Source: Oscillatoriaceae cyanobacterium Prado104
Lineage (GTDB): Bacteria > Cyanobacteriota > Cyanobacteriia > Cyanobacteriales > Microcoleaceae
DNA: 64,000 bases
Assembly (NCBI GenBank): GCA_025454405.1
Contig: JALOON010000014.1
Span: forward strand, 1 to 64,000
Reading direction: 5' to 3'
Part shown: positions 25,621 through 35,009 of the stretch, in pieces
Numbering within the stretch: position 1 is the stretch's first letter
Layout of the letters: every line of letters starts with the position of its first letter
Translations under genes and position numbers: made by a program
The notes under the pieces: generated by a model
Database searches by the model: none
Told to the model about the DNA's origin: nothing
The model's input: the letters and a program-made list of their open reading frames with translations, nothing else

Positions 25621-25700
25621 GAAACTGGGTTTTTTACGAAAATATTTTGATTTGAGTCTTTAATCCGAGTGAAAAACTCGGTTTTTAACTCAGATGCGTA

Positions 25701-25883
25701 ATACCAAATCCGGGCGAAGCGGAGGGTTCTCGCCCCCTTTATTCCTGAAACCCGCGAAGGCGGGTTTTGTATGTATAGTTGAGGGTGAAAATCGAATTGA
25801 CTTGCCGAAGCACATTCGATTTTGCACCCTCACAGGTTTCAACCGCCCTGTCATAACGGGGATATCTAACCCGGATTTGGTAT
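25701..25883. repeat. MITE-like element with 14-base perfect terminal inverted repeats
   Basis: Bounded by ATACCAAATCCGGG (25701-25714) and its exact reverse complement (25870-25883). Inside are two hairpins, AACCCGCGAAGGCGGGTT near 25749 and GAGGGTG..AATCGAAT / ATTCGATT..CACCCTC at 25781-25831. At 183 bases, with no open frame of substance, it fits a miniature inverted-repeat element. Confidence 0.75.
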
Positions 25884-26293
25884 AAGTCCTAATTTATTTA
25901 TACCCCTATATTTATACAGCAAATCGCAGGTAAGTGAAGTACATAACAGAGATCGAGACACGATTACTACCGTATTTTTACGGATTCGGTCTTGACTGGA
26001 GCGTATTTCTTAAACGTAGAATCTGTTGTAAGTGCAGTTGCTGCGGTAAAAAGTTACCTGACCTGTAAGTGATACTGACTAAATGTATAATTAGCGAAAT
26101 CACTTTTTACAGAATACTCAATTAAAAAAAGCCGTTGGTAGCTAAACTTAAGTAACAAGCAGTTTTGCGGGTGCAGTGCGAGGGGTGCTTTAGGCAAGCT
26201 ATTAAATAGTTAGTCACAGGAATTTTGGATGTGTGGGTTGTTCCGCAAACATCTTTGTTTGACTTTTGAGAAATTACACACTGATTCTGATGC
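25884..26293. other. intergenic stretch upstream of the histidine kinase
   Basis: About 410 AT-rich bases with no recognised RNA or protein gene. It should contain the promoter of the sensor kinase gene at 26294. Confidence 0.4.
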
Positions 26294-28330
26294 ATGAAGC
26301 GAATACAATTAGCACTCTTTCCCAAGCAAGCATCGCGATCGCTCGGTATTATTGGCTTAGCGATCGCCTATTATATAACAGCCGAACTTTCACGACTCCT
26401 CGCCTCCACACCTCAAGACGTAACTCCCATTTGGCCTCCAGACGGAATTGCTGTCGGATGCGTTTTGTTGTTTGGTAAATGGATTGCTTCCGGAGTGTTT
26501 TTGGGATCGTTTCTCGCCAACTTTTGGGCATTTCTCGATCGCTCTAATTTGTGGTTTTCTATCATCTCTATTTTACCAGTTTTGGGAATTGCCGCAGGCA
26601 CAACTCTCGGAACTCTCCTGGGAACGCATCTCCTGCAGAAATCAACTCCATACCGCTATCCTTTAGCACGAGTTGCGGACGTACTCAAATTTTTGCTCTT
26701 CGCCAGCGCGATCGGACCGATTGTTAATGCTACTGTCGGAGTTACCAGTTTGGCATTAAGCCGAAAATTGCCTTGGGAAATCTACGGTTCGGTTTGGCTG
26801 ACTTGGTGGATTTCTAATGTTTCGGGAATTTTCATTATTGCGCCCGTAATCCTCAGTTGGGCAAGGCTGATTTGGAAGCGCCGGCAGCTAATTTTACGGC
26901 TGTGTCGAGTTAGTTGGCAATTCTACAAAGACCAGAGATTTAAGTCTCGAATTACATCGATAGGCTGGCGAATTTATACCAGAAAAATTCCATCAAAACT
27001 CGTTTCAAAAATCGCGTTTATTAAGATATTGCAGGCGATCGAAATAGCACTGTTATTTATCTTTGCGCTGGTAGTTAGTAACGCAACATTCGATCGAGGA
27101 TACGATGCTGATTATCTGTTGCTTCCCATTCTAATTTGGTCGGTATTTCGCACTGGTCAGCCCGGTGCAACAGCTTTGACATTGCTAATCGCAACCATCG
27201 CTACCATAGGAACCGTTCGCGGTCGGGGGGAATTTGCCCATGTGGATTTGAATCAATCTCTGGCATTACTTCAATTATTTGTTACGGTTATGTCGCTAAC
27301 AGTTCTAACTTTAACAGCAGCGATCGAAGAACGAACTCATGCTGAAAAAAAACTGCGTTTGACACTGGCAGAGTTAGCTAAAACAAATGCTACGCTGGAA
27401 ATTAGAGTGCAACAAAGAACAGAAGAATTATCCGCTCAAAATATTACACTCGAAGAAACGCTACAAACCCTCAAGCGAACTCAATTGCAAATGCTGCAAA
27501 GTCAAATGTCAGCTTTGGGACAATTGGTCGCTGGAATTGCGCACGAAATTAATAATCCCATCTGTTTTATTCACGGTAATTTAACTTATGTCAATGACTA
27601 CACTCAAGACTTGCTAAATTTAGTGCGCTTGTATCAAAAATACTATCCCAATCCTCCAGAAATCTTGCAAGAGGAATTGGAAGAGATCGAACTCGATTTT
27701 ATGCAAACAGATCTGGCAGAAATTATCCGATCGATGAATTCGGGAACCGATCGAATTCGCGAGATTGTCTTATCGCTGCGCAACTTTTCTCGTTTGGATG
27801 AAGCTGCCTTGAAACAGGTAGATATCCATGAAGGAATTGACAGCACGCTGATGATTTTGCAGCACCGAATTAAAGCCACAACCCACCGACCGGAAATTCA
27901 CGTTATTAAAGATTTTGACAGCAAACTGCCCCAAATAGAATGTTATCCCGGACTGCTCAATCAAGTATTTATGAATATTTTAGACAACGCGATCGATGCG
28001 ATAGAAGTAGCGAATAAAAGCCAATCTTTTGCTGAAATTACCGATCGCTCCAACACAATCTGGATTCATACCCATCGAATTAAGGGCGATCGAATTGCTA
28101 TTTCTATTACAGATAACGGTTGCGGCGTTTCGGAAAATCTTTGGAGCAAAATCTTCGACCCATTTTTTACAACTAAACCGATCGGCAAAGGAACGGGTTT
28201 GGGTTTATCTACCAGCTATCATATTATCACCGAACAGCACCACGGCAAATTGTATTGCACTTCTGGGCCCAATTGCGGGACTAAATTTACGATCGAAATT
28301 CCAATTAAACAGTTGACAGTTGACAGTTAA
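26294..28330 (+). CDS. MASE1 domain sensor histidine kinase
   Basis: The 678-residue kinase has an N-terminal MASE1 membrane sensor of eight or so transmembrane helices (about residues 15-340, with VTPIWPPDGIAVGCVLLFG typical). A coiled coil (AELAKTNATLEIRVQQRTEE) leads to the HisKA domain with the phospho-acceptor His in LVAGIAHEINNP. The ATPase domain has the N box QVFMNILDNAIDAIE and G boxes ITDNGCGV and GKGTGLGLSTS. No response regulator lies nearby, so its partner is unknown. The insertion between HisKA and the N box is usual for this cyanobacterial subclass. Confidence 0.93.
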   Translation: MKRIQLALFPKQASRSLGIIGLAIAYYITAELSRLLASTPQDVTPIWPPDGIAVGCVLLFGKWIASGVFLGSFLANFWAFLDRSNLWFSIISILPVLGIAAGTTLGTLLGTHLLQKSTPYRYPLARVADVLKFLLFASAIGPIVNATVGVTSLALSRKLPWEIYGSVWLTWWISNVSGIFIIAPVILSWARLIWKRRQLILRLCRVSWQFYKDQRFKSRITSIGWRIYTRKIPSKLVSKIAFIKILQAIEIALLFIFALVVSNATFDRGYDADYLLLPILIWSVFRTGQPGATALTLLIATIATIGTVRGRGEFAHVDLNQSLALLQLFVTVMSLTVLTLTAAIEERTHAEKKLRLTLAELAKTNATLEIRVQQRTEELSAQNITLEETLQTLKRTQLQMLQSQMSALGQLVAGIAHEINNPICFIHGNLTYVNDYTQDLLNLVRLYQKYYPNPPEILQEELEEIELDFMQTDLAEIIRSMNSGTDRIREIVLSLRNFSRLDEAALKQVDIHEGIDSTLMILQHRIKATTHRPEIHVIKDFDSKLPQIECYPGLLNQVFMNILDNAIDAIEVANKSQSFAEITDRSNTIWIHTHRIKGDRIAISITDNGCGVSENLWSKIFDPFFTTKPIGKGTGLGLSTSYHIITEQHHGKLYCTSGPNCGTKFTIEIPIKQLTVDS

Positions 28331-28453
28331 GAAAAGTTTTGAGTTCTAAATTTTGAGTTTTGAGTTAAAGACATCTCTTATTAATTCAAAACTCAAAACT
28401 CAAAACTCAAAACTCCCGATGCCTGGAACCCAGATCCAGAGGCTCTGCCTCGC
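28314..28453. repeat. short tandem repeats and one GGCTCTGCC unit
   Basis: TTGACAGTTGACAGTTAAG overlaps the kinase stop codon, followed by inverted copies of TTTTGAGTT and AACTCAAAA, and a GAGGCTCTGCCTC unit that reaches the gatC stop codon. Confidence 0.75.
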
Positions 28454-28454
28454 C

Positions 28455-28745
28455 TTATTCTTCACTAAGGATTTTGGGAACTTTAAAAAATTCCCCATCT
28501 CGATCGGGCGCTGAGGCTAAAATACTTTCTAGATTGGTAAAAGGTTCCAAATCGTCCGATCGCATCACGTTGCTAATTTCGATCGCCCGCGCCGTCGGCT
28601 TCACCTTGCTTGTATCCAATTCGCTCAACTGCTCGAAATAATCCAAAATACCATTTAATTGAACGGTAAATTGTTCTTCTTCTTCCGGCGTCAATTCCAA
28701 TCTAGCTAAATGCGCCACTTTCCGAACTTGTTCTCGATCGATCAT
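28455..28745 (-). CDS. gatC: Asp-tRNA(Asn)/Glu-tRNA(Gln) amidotransferase subunit C
   Basis: The 96-residue protein begins [20 protein letters not shown], the GatC signature, and contains [19 protein letters not shown] and a C-terminal [10 protein letters not shown]. GatC wraps around GatA and GatB in the amidotransferase that converts Glu-tRNA(Gln) or Asp-tRNA(Asn) to the amidated form. The frame is open upstream through the repeat array, but the family N-terminus and length fix the start at 28745. gatA and gatB are not in the window, as is usual in cyanobacteria. Confidence 0.95.
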   Translation of the reverse strand: MIDREQVRKVAHLARLELTPEEEEQFTVQLNGILDYFEQLSELDTSKVKPTARAIEISNVMRSDDLEPFTNLESILASAPDRDGEFFKVPKILSEE

Positions 28746-28960
28746 AAAAATTGGGAATGGGGAATTGGGAATGGGGAATTGGGAATGGGGAATTGGGAAT
28801 GGGGAATTGGGAATTGGTAATTGGGAATTGGTAATTGGTAATTGATAATTGGTAAACTGTTTGCGAGTCCCGACGCTCGCACTACAACTATCAACTATCA
28901 ACTCTCTTTCAACTCAAAACTCAAAACTCAAAACTCAAAACTCAAAACTCAAAACTCCCA
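28746..28960. repeat. tandem repeats: GGGAATTGGGAAT and AACTCAAAA arrays
   Basis: From 28750 there are about eight units of the 14-base pattern GGGAATGGGGAATT, decaying to TTGGTAATTGG at the right, followed by ATCAACTATCAACT and then about six copies of AAAACTC. The array separates gatC from ycf3 and replaces the usual promoter spacing of gatC. Confidence 0.9.
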
Positions 28961-28976
28961 AACAACTCTCAACTCT

Positions 28977-29498
28977 TTAAAAATACACGTCAACTTGCGA
29001 TCGACCTGTAGTTTTCAGCCAATTTTGCACCTCAATGTAATTGTTCGGTGCCAAGCGAATCGCCTCCTTCCAATAATCGGCAGCTTTATCAAACAAGCCT
29101 TCTGCTGCTTCCGCATTGCCGGCTTCTTTTTCCTTTTCGCCTTGGTAGTGATAAATCACAGCAATATTGTTCAGCGCCTGCGGCATTCTCGGATTGAGAT
29201 CCAAAGCTTCGCTGTAATAGCCTAAAGCTTTCTCGTGTTCGCCGTTGCTAGTATGGATCAGTCCGATATTGTACAGGATATAACTGCGATCGTAAGGATC
29301 GTCCTCAAGCTTGAGCGCTTCGTTATAATTGTCCAGCGCTTCAGCGTATTCACCATCAGCTTGAGCCGACATCCCATCCCGATAGTAAGCGAAAGCTTCC
29401 TTCGCCCTTTTTTTAGCCGGCATAATCTTGAGGATGATATCGGCCATTACCGTGAAACTTTTGTCAATAAAGTTATCGTTGCGTTGAGTTCTGGGCAT
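28977..29498 (-). CDS. ycf3: photosystem I assembly protein Ycf3
   Basis: The 173-residue TPR protein has the Ycf3 N-terminus [20 protein letters not shown] and three tetratricopeptide repeats ([60 protein letters not shown]), with the [12 protein letters not shown]-terminus. It is a chaperone that brings PsaA/PsaB and partners together during photosystem I assembly on the thylakoid membrane. Length matches the family. Monocistronic here. Confidence 0.97.
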   Translation of the reverse strand: MPRTQRNDNFIDKSFTVMADIILKIMPAKKRAKEAFAYYRDGMSAQADGEYAEALDNYNEALKLEDDPYDRSYILYNIGLIHTSNGEHEKALGYYSEALDLNPRMPQALNNIAVIYHYQGEKEKEAGNAEAAEGLFDKAADYWKEAIRLAPNNYIEVQNWLKTTGRSQVDVYF

Positions 29499-30018
29499 AT
29501 GCGATTCTTTGGTTAGCGGCTAATGAAACAGATTCGCCAGTAAATTTTTCCTGTTAAAACTTGCGTTGGTGTTTTTCGTTTTTCGCTGCGCGCTCCATGC
29601 TCAAAAAGCTCCTGTACCGCAACTGCGAACCTGAAACTACCAGCTTGGGCGCAACACTCGCGCAAGTCCTATCTATTTTGACATACTCACTGCCCTTTCA
29701 TGTGCGGTGATTCTTGACGCTGCAACGGGAGATGCTACCGGGGTAGTTTGACTTACCCTCTACGTCGGTTTATAGGCCTTCGGCGAACTCAGCCGAGCCG
29801 TCGCGGCAATGCCTCGTCCCGACTTTCTCTATATTTGGGCAACGTTATTTCTTCCAGCAATTTGCCCAATTGTACGGGCGATCGGGCAAAACACTAGCAA
29901 TATTTGCCCCCAATGTCAAGTGCTAATTCTAAAAAATCAGCAATTTTTTCGGTCAAAACCAGCTCCGATTCCGCAATCTATAATAAAAATAACGGGTAAT
30001 TTTCACAAACAGAAACAC
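29499..30018. other. intergenic stretch with possible IS200/IS605-like end sequence
   Basis: A 520-base gap. At 29678-29725 the order TTTGACATACTCACTGCCC, hairpin, GTGATTCTTGACG resembles the end of IS200/IS605-type elements, as also seen at 40617-40655. The following 100 bases are GC-rich with no coding frame. The remainder probably holds the promoter of the gene at 30019. Confidence 0.35.
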
Positions 30019-31305
30019 ATGGCTCCCAATCCCACCATTATGCAAGCCGTCGAGCAACTTGGCTACCGCGTTACGGTTGGAGACGTGGCGGCAAAAGCTG
30101 GACTCGATGTTAATTTTGCCCAGCGAGAATTGTTAGCCCTCGCCTCCGAAGCAGGCGGTCACCTGCAAGTAGCAGAATCCGGCGACATTGCCTATTTATT
30201 TCCCAATAACTTTCGAGATATTTTGCGCAACAAATTCTTGCGATTGCAGTTGCAGGAATGGTGGCAAAAAATCTGGAGAATTCTATTTTACTTGATTCGG
30301 ATATCTTTTGGTATAGTTTTAATAGCTTCTCTGATTCTAATTTTTGTTGGCATTACAATTTTGCTTTCCAGCGCCGGCAACGACAACAACGGTGGCGGTG
30401 GCGGGGACGATCGCGGTGGCGGTGGCTTTTTCTTTTTTCCCTACTTTTGGAACGACTTATTCTGGATATTTTACTGGAACGACGAACCTTATTACAGCAG
30501 GCGAGATCGGCTGGCGGGAAGTCAAAAAAATGAGATGAACTTTCTCGAAGCAGTTTTCTCGTTCCTGTTTGGAGACGGCAATCCCAATTACAATTTAGAA
30601 GAGCGCAAGTGGAGCAACATTGCCACCGCAATTCGCAACAACCAAGGTGCCGTAATTGCCGAACAAATCGCCCCCTATCTCGACAATTTGGGACAGGGAT
30701 ACGCCAGAGAATACGAAGAATACATGCTGCCTGCTTTAGCTCGTTTCGACGGCCGCCCCGAAGTCAGCCCCGAAGGGCAAATAGTCTATCATTTCCCGCA
30801 ATTGCAAACCACAGCAATTCAAGAAAATCCGCAACCAGTAGCAGCTTATTTGCGAGAATTTCTGTGGCGTTTCAGCAATGCCAGTTCGGGACAAATTATG
30901 CTCGCAGCAGGCTTGGGAGCAGTGAATTTGGTCGGTGCATTAATTTTAGGCAACCTGCTAGCTAAAAGTTCGGCAGCAGTTGGGTTTATTGCTGGTATTT
31001 ATCCGGCGCTTCTGATTTACGGCATTGGATTTTTGACAATTCCCTTAATTCGCTATTTTTGGATTCAGTGGAAAAATAGCAGGATCGAAGTTCGCAATCA
31101 AGAGCGGCAGCAGCGATCGAACTTGTTGAACCAACCCGATGTTAATTTGCAGAAAAAACTTGCTTATGCCCGCGAATTTGCAGCCGAAAACGTTTTGACG
31201 GGAGAAGATTTAGCTTATACAACGGAAACAGAATTAACCGAACAAGAGCTAGAACAGTCGGCAAAAATAGATGCCGAATGGCAAAAACGGCTCGATCGAT
31301 TTTAG
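30019..31305 (+). CDS. conserved cyanobacterial membrane protein of unknown function
   Basis: A 428-residue protein. The N-terminus (MQAVEQLGYRVTVGDVAAKA, GLDVNFAQRELLALASEAGG) resembles a winged helix-like domain. There follow a transmembrane segment (ISFGIVLIASLILIFVGITI), a glycine/aspartate-rich loop with runs of Gly near residues 125-140, a charged region, and two more membrane segments around residues 300-350. Related proteins occur across cyanobacteria and plastids, but I cannot name a function. The frame is open 70 codons further upstream; I chose the ATG at 30019 where the conserved part starts. Confidence 0.7.
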   Translation: MAPNPTIMQAVEQLGYRVTVGDVAAKAGLDVNFAQRELLALASEAGGHLQVAESGDIAYLFPNNFRDILRNKFLRLQLQEWWQKIWRILFYLIRISFGIVLIASLILIFVGITILLSSAGNDNNGGGGGDDRGGGGFFFFPYFWNDLFWIFYWNDEPYYSRRDRLAGSQKNEMNFLEAVFSFLFGDGNPNYNLEERKWSNIATAIRNNQGAVIAEQIAPYLDNLGQGYAREYEEYMLPALARFDGRPEVSPEGQIVYHFPQLQTTAIQENPQPVAAYLREFLWRFSNASSGQIMLAAGLGAVNLVGALILGNLLAKSSAAVGFIAGIYPALLIYGIGFLTIPLIRYFWIQWKNSRIEVRNQERQQRSNLLNQPDVNLQKKLAYAREFAAENVLTGEDLAYTTETELTEQELEQSAKIDAEWQKRLDRF

Positions 31306-31496
31306 ATTTTGGATTTTAGATTTTAGATTTTGGATTTTCAATTTGCGATCGGGGATTGGGCATTGGGCATTGGGCATTGGGCACAGCGTAGCCCAGGGCT
31401 TGGGAATTCTCAATTTCTCCCCCTCTCCCCCTCCCCCACTCTCCCCCTCCCCCACTCTCCCCCTCCCCCCCTCTCCCGATCCCCCTCCTGCAACTC
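31306..31496. repeat. low-complexity repeats (TTTTAGATTTTGGA, GGGCATTGGGCATT, CTCCCCCTCCCCCA)
   Basis: Three successive short tandem arrays directly after the stop codon: TTTTAGA/TTTTGGA up to 31345, GGGCATT at 31362-31382, then a CT-rich 14-base unit CTCCCCCTCCCCCA from 31418 to about 31480. No gene is present. Confidence 0.85.
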
Positions 31497-31596
31497 CAAA
31501 GTAAAAAAATTCAACTTTTTGTTAAGTTTTAATAAAAAACTGAGAAATATTTGATACCATCTTAGAGAAAGTTTAAGATTCATAATAAATCCCTAG

Positions 31597-32574
31597 ATGA
31601 CGTTACTGATTGTAGGAGCCACAGGCACCCTCGGCCGCCAAATAGCCCGCCGCGCCCTAGACGAAGGCTATCAAGTGCGCTGTCTGGTGAGAAGTTACAG
31701 AAAAGCAGCATTTTTGAAAGAATGGGGTGCCGAACTCGTTCCGGGGAACCTGTGCCAGCCAGACAGCCTACCTCCGGCACTAGAAGGAGTCACCGCAATT
31801 ATCGACGCAGCAACAGCCAGCGCTGCCGATTCTCTCAGCATTAAAAAAGTAGACTGGGACGGAAAAGTAGCTTTGATTCAAGCAGCAGCCGCCGCAGGCA
31901 TCAAACGTTACGTATTCTTCTCATTTCTTGACGCGGAGAAATATCCCCAGGTACCCTTGTTGGAAATCAAACGCTGTACCGAGCTGTTTTTAGCAGAATC
32001 CGGCTTAGATTATACAATATTAAGACCTTGCGGCTTTTTGCAGGGACTGCTGGGACTTTATGCCATGCCGATTTTAGACGGTCAGGCAGTCTGGCTGCCC
32101 AACAAGCCCTCAGCCCTTGCCTACATGAACACCCAGGACGTTGCGAAGTTTGCCGTCCGGGCCCTTTCCGTTCCCGAAACCGAGAAAAAAGCCTTTCCGG
32201 TGGTGGGAACCCGCGCTTGGGACGCCGACGAAATCGTGAGGTTGTGCGAGAGGCTGTCGGGGAAACAAGCTAAAATAACGCGAACGCCAGATGCCTTGTT
32301 GCGGGCGACCCGCGAAGCTGCTAAGTTCTTTCAGTGGAGTTGGAACATAGCCGATCGATTGGCTTTTTCAGAAGTTTTGGCAGCCGGAAAACCGTTGAAA
32401 GCTCCGATGGATGATGTTTACAGCGTCTTCGGCTTAGACCCCAAAGAAACTACTACTTTGGAATCTTACCTGGAAGAATACTTTAACCTCATTACCAAGA
32501 AGCTGAAAGAAATAGAATACGAGCAGGCTAAAACCAAGAAACGCAGTAAACAAAAAATGCCCTTTACATTTTAA
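31597..32574 (+). CDS. ycf39: Ycf39, NmrA-like photosystem II assembly factor
   Basis: The 325-residue atypical short-chain reductase starts [20 protein letters not shown], with the GATGTLG nucleotide-binding loop, and contains [40 protein letters not shown] and [15 protein letters not shown], all characteristic of Ycf39. In cyanobacteria Ycf39 works with high-light-inducible proteins to deliver chlorophyll to newly made D1 during photosystem II assembly. It is followed one base after the stop by nadK, so the two are co-transcribed. Confidence 0.95.
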   Translation: MTLLIVGATGTLGRQIARRALDEGYQVRCLVRSYRKAAFLKEWGAELVPGNLCQPDSLPPALEGVTAIIDAATASAADSLSIKKVDWDGKVALIQAAAAAGIKRYVFFSFLDAEKYPQVPLLEIKRCTELFLAESGLDYTILRPCGFLQGLLGLYAMPILDGQAVWLPNKPSALAYMNTQDVAKFAVRALSVPETEKKAFPVVGTRAWDADEIVRLCERLSGKQAKITRTPDALLRATREAAKFFQWSWNIADRLAFSEVLAAGKPLKAPMDDVYSVFGLDPKETTTLESYLEEYFNLITKKLKEIEYEQAKTKKRSKQKMPFTF

Positions 32575-32575
32575 A

Positions 32576-33493
32576 GTGCCGAAAGCTGGGATTATTTACA
32601 ACGACGTTAAACCTGTGGCTTGTCGGATCGCCGAAGAGCTCAAAGACAAGCTGACTGCCCGCGGCTGGGATGTCTGCGCGGTGTCCGGTTCCGGGGGAAT
32701 TTTGGGCTATTCCAGCCCCGATCGCCCGATGTGCCACACGCCGATCGACCAACTCGTCCCCCCCGGTTTTGACAGCGACATGGAGTTTGCAGTGGTGTTG
32801 GGAGGCGACGGTACTGTACTGTCTGCATTTCGCCAAGTCGCCCCCATCGGCGTGCCGCTGCTGACTGTCAATACCGGTCACATGGGTTTTTTGACAGAAA
32901 CTTACTTGAATTTGCTGCCGCAAGCTTTAGAAAAGGCGATCGCCGGAGAATACGAAATCGAAGAGCGATCGATGTTGGCGGTGAGGCTGTTTCGGGACAA
33001 CGACTGCCTGTGGGAAGCGCTGTGTTTGAATGAAATGGTGCTGCACCGCGAACCGCTGACTTGCATGTGCCATTTTGAAGTCGCGATCGGGCGTCACGCT
33101 TCAATTGATATTGCAGCCGACGGGGTAATCATCTCGACTCCGACGGGATCGACGGCTTACGCGCTGTCGGCGGGAGGGCCGGTAATTATTCCCGGAGTAC
33201 CGGTGTTGCAGTTGCTGCCGATTTGCCCGCATTCAATGGCTTCGCGGGCTTTGGTGTTTGCTAACACCGAACCGGTAACGATTTTGCCGGCAAGTCCGAA
33301 TCGGTTGGTAATGGTAGTAGATGGCAACGGCGGATGTTACGTGTTGCCGGAAGATTGGGTACAAGTCGAGCGATCGCCCTATTTAGCGCGTTTCGTGCGC
33401 GTGCAGCGTTTTGAATATTTCCACATTTTGCGGGAAAAACTCGGCTGGGGACTGCCGCACATTGCTAAACCTACTTCGGTGGAATTGCCTTGA
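32576..33493 (+). CDS. nadK: NAD(+) kinase
   Basis: The 305-residue enzyme phosphorylates NAD to NADP with ATP. The signature [16 protein letters not shown] (GGDGT), [10 protein letters not shown] and [18 protein letters not shown] are intact. It starts with GTG at 32576, one base after the ycf39 stop. Cyanobacteria usually have two NAD kinases; this one has the length and C-terminal tail of the longer group. Supplying NADP links it functionally to photosynthesis genes next to it. Confidence 0.96.
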   Translation: MPKAGIIYNDVKPVACRIAEELKDKLTARGWDVCAVSGSGGILGYSSPDRPMCHTPIDQLVPPGFDSDMEFAVVLGGDGTVLSAFRQVAPIGVPLLTVNTGHMGFLTETYLNLLPQALEKAIAGEYEIEERSMLAVRLFRDNDCLWEALCLNEMVLHREPLTCMCHFEVAIGRHASIDIAADGVIISTPTGSTAYALSAGGPVIIPGVPVLQLLPICPHSMASRALVFANTEPVTILPASPNRLVMVVDGNGGCYVLPEDWVQVERSPYLARFVRVQRFEYFHILREKLGWGLPHIAKPTSVELP

Positions 33494-33583
33494 AGTCGGT
33501 TTGTAGTTAGGACTTTAGTCCGCAGATGTTTATTTTCAGGACTGAAGTCTTTACTGCGAACTTCAAAGGACTCAAGTCCTGAC
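33494..33583. repeat. GGACT..AGTCC palindromic repeat group
   Basis: Contains GGACTTTAGTCC, GGACTGAAGTC and GGACTCAAGTCC, units of a repeat family that also appears at 40176-40228, 57245-57262, 57520-57545 and 58905-58925, typically next to gene ends. The function is unknown. Confidence 0.6.
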
Positions 33584-33690
33584 GCGGAAATGAAAATCTC
33601 CGTCGGAATTCTTAATTCTCGATCGAGCTTCCGAATCATCTCCAAAGTCAGGCAGCGTTTATGATAAATGTATTCTCGTACTTCTGGGAG
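33584..33690 (-). pseudogene. 3' fragment of an XRE/HigA-type antitoxin gene
   Basis: The minus strand encodes LPEVREYIYHKRCLTLEMIR and KLDRELRIPTEIFI, the last helix of a HigA-like helix-turn-helix protein (usual end: IRKLHRELGIPAEVLI). Shorter or diverged copies lie at 34341-34375 and 34941-35009. No toxin partner is attached. Confidence 0.5.
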
Positions 33691-33698
33691 TTTAAACC

Positions 33699-33917
33699 AT
33701 GTCTCTCGCTGAGTTAATTCCTTTGGTGAACAATCTGAGCCAGTCAGACAAATTATCACTCTTCAAACTCCTAGCCGTGCAAATCCCAGACGCTGAACTA
33801 CAAGTCATCTTTTCTGCATCAGAGTATCCAGTTTGGTCGCCCTACGATGCAACGGAAGCTGCAAACATTATGATGCAGATGATTCGCGACGATCGAGAGG
33901 CATCTACTCATGCCTAG
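33699..33917 (+). CDS. small partner protein of a retropepsin-like protease
   Basis: A 72-residue acidic protein: a helical start (LAELIPLVNNLSQSDKLSLF), then SEYPVWSPYDATEAANIMM, a short pattern often present in small cyanobacterial proteins next to proteases or toxins. The last eight bases overlap the start of the protease gene, so the two are translated together. The organisation is that of a toxin-antitoxin pair, but the function is not established. Confidence 0.7.
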   Translation: MSLAELIPLVNNLSQSDKLSLFKLLAVQIPDAELQVIFSASEYPVWSPYDATEAANIMMQMIRDDREASTHA

Positions 33918-34302
33918 TTCGATCGAGTTTCCCTTTTCTGACGGTGAAGCATTACCCACGATTCCCATCACTCTGACTCATGCAGGCTTTTCTATCTCGG
34001 CGAATGCACTGCTAGATACGGGGTCTACGGTCAATCTATTACCTTATGAAATTGGGCTGCAATTGGGTGCAATTTGGGAGGAACAAACTGTCCGCTTGCC
34101 ATTGGCTGGAAACCTGGCAAAGGTTGAGGCGCGGGGTGTATTTGTAGATGTTCAAATTGGGAATCTGGAACCCGTTCGCCTAGCATTTGCCTGGGCACAA
34201 GCTTCTCAGATTCCCTTAATTCTCGGGCAAACAAACTTCTTTCGAGAATTTGATGTCTGTTTTCAGAGATCGCGACGCACGATCGAAATTATTCGCTTCT
34301 AA
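33910..34302 (+). CDS. retropepsin-like aspartic protease
   Basis: A 130-residue protein with the aspartic protease signature ANALLDTGSTVNLLPYEIG (DTG at about residues 38-40) and the second half of the fold ending QIPLILGQTNFFREFDVCF. Retropepsin-like single-domain proteases work as homodimers, each giving one catalytic Asp. Targets of such bacterial proteins are mostly unknown. It overlaps the small partner gene upstream. A second protease/partner pair, only distantly similar, lies at 36506-37143. Confidence 0.78.
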   Translation: MPSSIEFPFSDGEALPTIPITLTHAGFSISANALLDTGSTVNLLPYEIGLQLGAIWEEQTVRLPLAGNLAKVEARGVFVDVQIGNLEPVRLAFAWAQASQIPLILGQTNFFREFDVCFQRSRRTIEIIRF

Positions 34303-34340
34303 TAGGCATCGATGCAGAACTCGGAGTTTTATTTATAGCT

Positions 34341-34375
34341 TAACTCTCGATCGAGCTTCCGAATCATCGTCAAGG
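34341..34375 (-). pseudogene. short HigA-like 3' fragment
   Basis: The bases CTCTCGATCGAGCTTCCGAA and ATCATCGTCAAGG match the fragment at 33620-33650 and encode T(I)MIRKLDRE on the minus strand. Only about 35 bases remain, ending beside the DUF6887 stop codon. Confidence 0.35.
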
Positions 34376-34380
34376 TGACT

Positions 34381-34623
34381 CTATTCCGTCGAGTCCACTG
34401 TGTTGTTAGCTGGCTGGCTACTGCGCGATGCTTCTAATTTCTGCCGAATTGCTGCCTGAATTTTTGCGTCAAAATCGGGATCGCTCGGGCTTGCAACGAT
34501 CGATTTCGGACGCTGGCTGAACCTGTCTAAATATGCCTGACAAGCAGCTCGATCGTGGCGATTTTCTAGAAAGTACCGTCTTAATTCGGCATCGCTCATA
34601 GCCTCAAAATTCACTTGGCTCAT
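34381..34623 (-). CDS. DUF6887-like small protein
   Basis: An 80-residue protein with NFEAMSDAELRRYFLENRHD and RAACQAYLDRFSQRP, the pattern of the DUF6887 family, widespread in cyanobacteria next to DUF6888. It overlaps the upstream DUF6888 gene by one base (TGATG). The pair has the look of a toxin-antitoxin-like or stress module, but no activity is known to me. Confidence 0.7.
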   Translation of the reverse strand: MSQVNFEAMSDAELRRYFLENRHDRAACQAYLDRFSQRPKSIVASPSDPDFDAKIQAAIRQKLEASRSSQPANNTVDSTE

Positions 34624-34808
34624 CAGAATACCTCCCCATTCGGTACTATTTCAAACTCAAGGTCTTCATCATATCCAGCTAGAACGTATACATGAAGAGT
34701 ACGGCGATCGACACAAATCAGATGAATCGGTTGCAACATGATGAACGTTAACTGATAGCTGACGCGATATAAACTCTCTAATTGAGCAGCAGTTGGCATT
34801 TCGGTCAC
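34623..34808 (-). CDS. DUF6888-like small protein
   Basis: A 61-residue protein, AAQLESLYRVSYQLTFIMLQ, then PIHLICVDRRTLHVYVLAGY and EFEIVPNGEVF. This matches the DUF6888 layout (helix, IxLIxxDxRTxxxxILAG, IxIxPxGE). It directly precedes the DUF6887 gene in a two-gene unit. Confidence 0.7.
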   Translation of the reverse strand: MTEMPTAAQLESLYRVSYQLTFIMLQPIHLICVDRRTLHVYVLAGYDEDLEFEIVPNGEVF

Positions 34809-34940
34809 TCACTCCACCTACTGCCTATTTTAACAGATGCTCCGAGTTCAAATGAACGCATCAGTTTACTTTACTGTTGTTGGAATGGGGTTCTATTGTG
34901 GTTAAGTGAGGGTTTGTACCGACTCATAGGATCTGATGAG

Positions 34941-35009
34941 AATCTCCGATGGAATCCTTAATTCTCGATCGAGGTTCCGAATCATCTCCCAAGTCAGGCA
35001 GCGTTTACG
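34941..35009 (-). pseudogene. HigA-like 3' fragment joined to attC site
   Basis: The minus strand reads LSRKRCLTWEMIRNLDREL, then RIPSEILI, the same helix as in the fragment at 33584-33690. Its upstream end coincides with the R' end of the attC site, as if a cassette had inserted in front of it or inside the former antitoxin gene. Confidence 0.5.

Noticed and set aside
28746-28960. Possible CRISPR-like array because of regular repeats
   Set aside because: Repeats are 7-14 bases, directly tandem and without unique spacers, so they are short tandem repeats.
33379-33759. 126-codon minus-strand frame spanning the end of nadK
   Set aside because: Only 35 codons resemble a HigA C-terminus; the rest is antisense of nadK or of the small gene at 33699.
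34861-34940. Further attC sites in the accessory region
   Set aside because: I looked for stems with two extrahelical bases and R boxes in the other gaps from 33 to 46 kb and found none with matching boxes.
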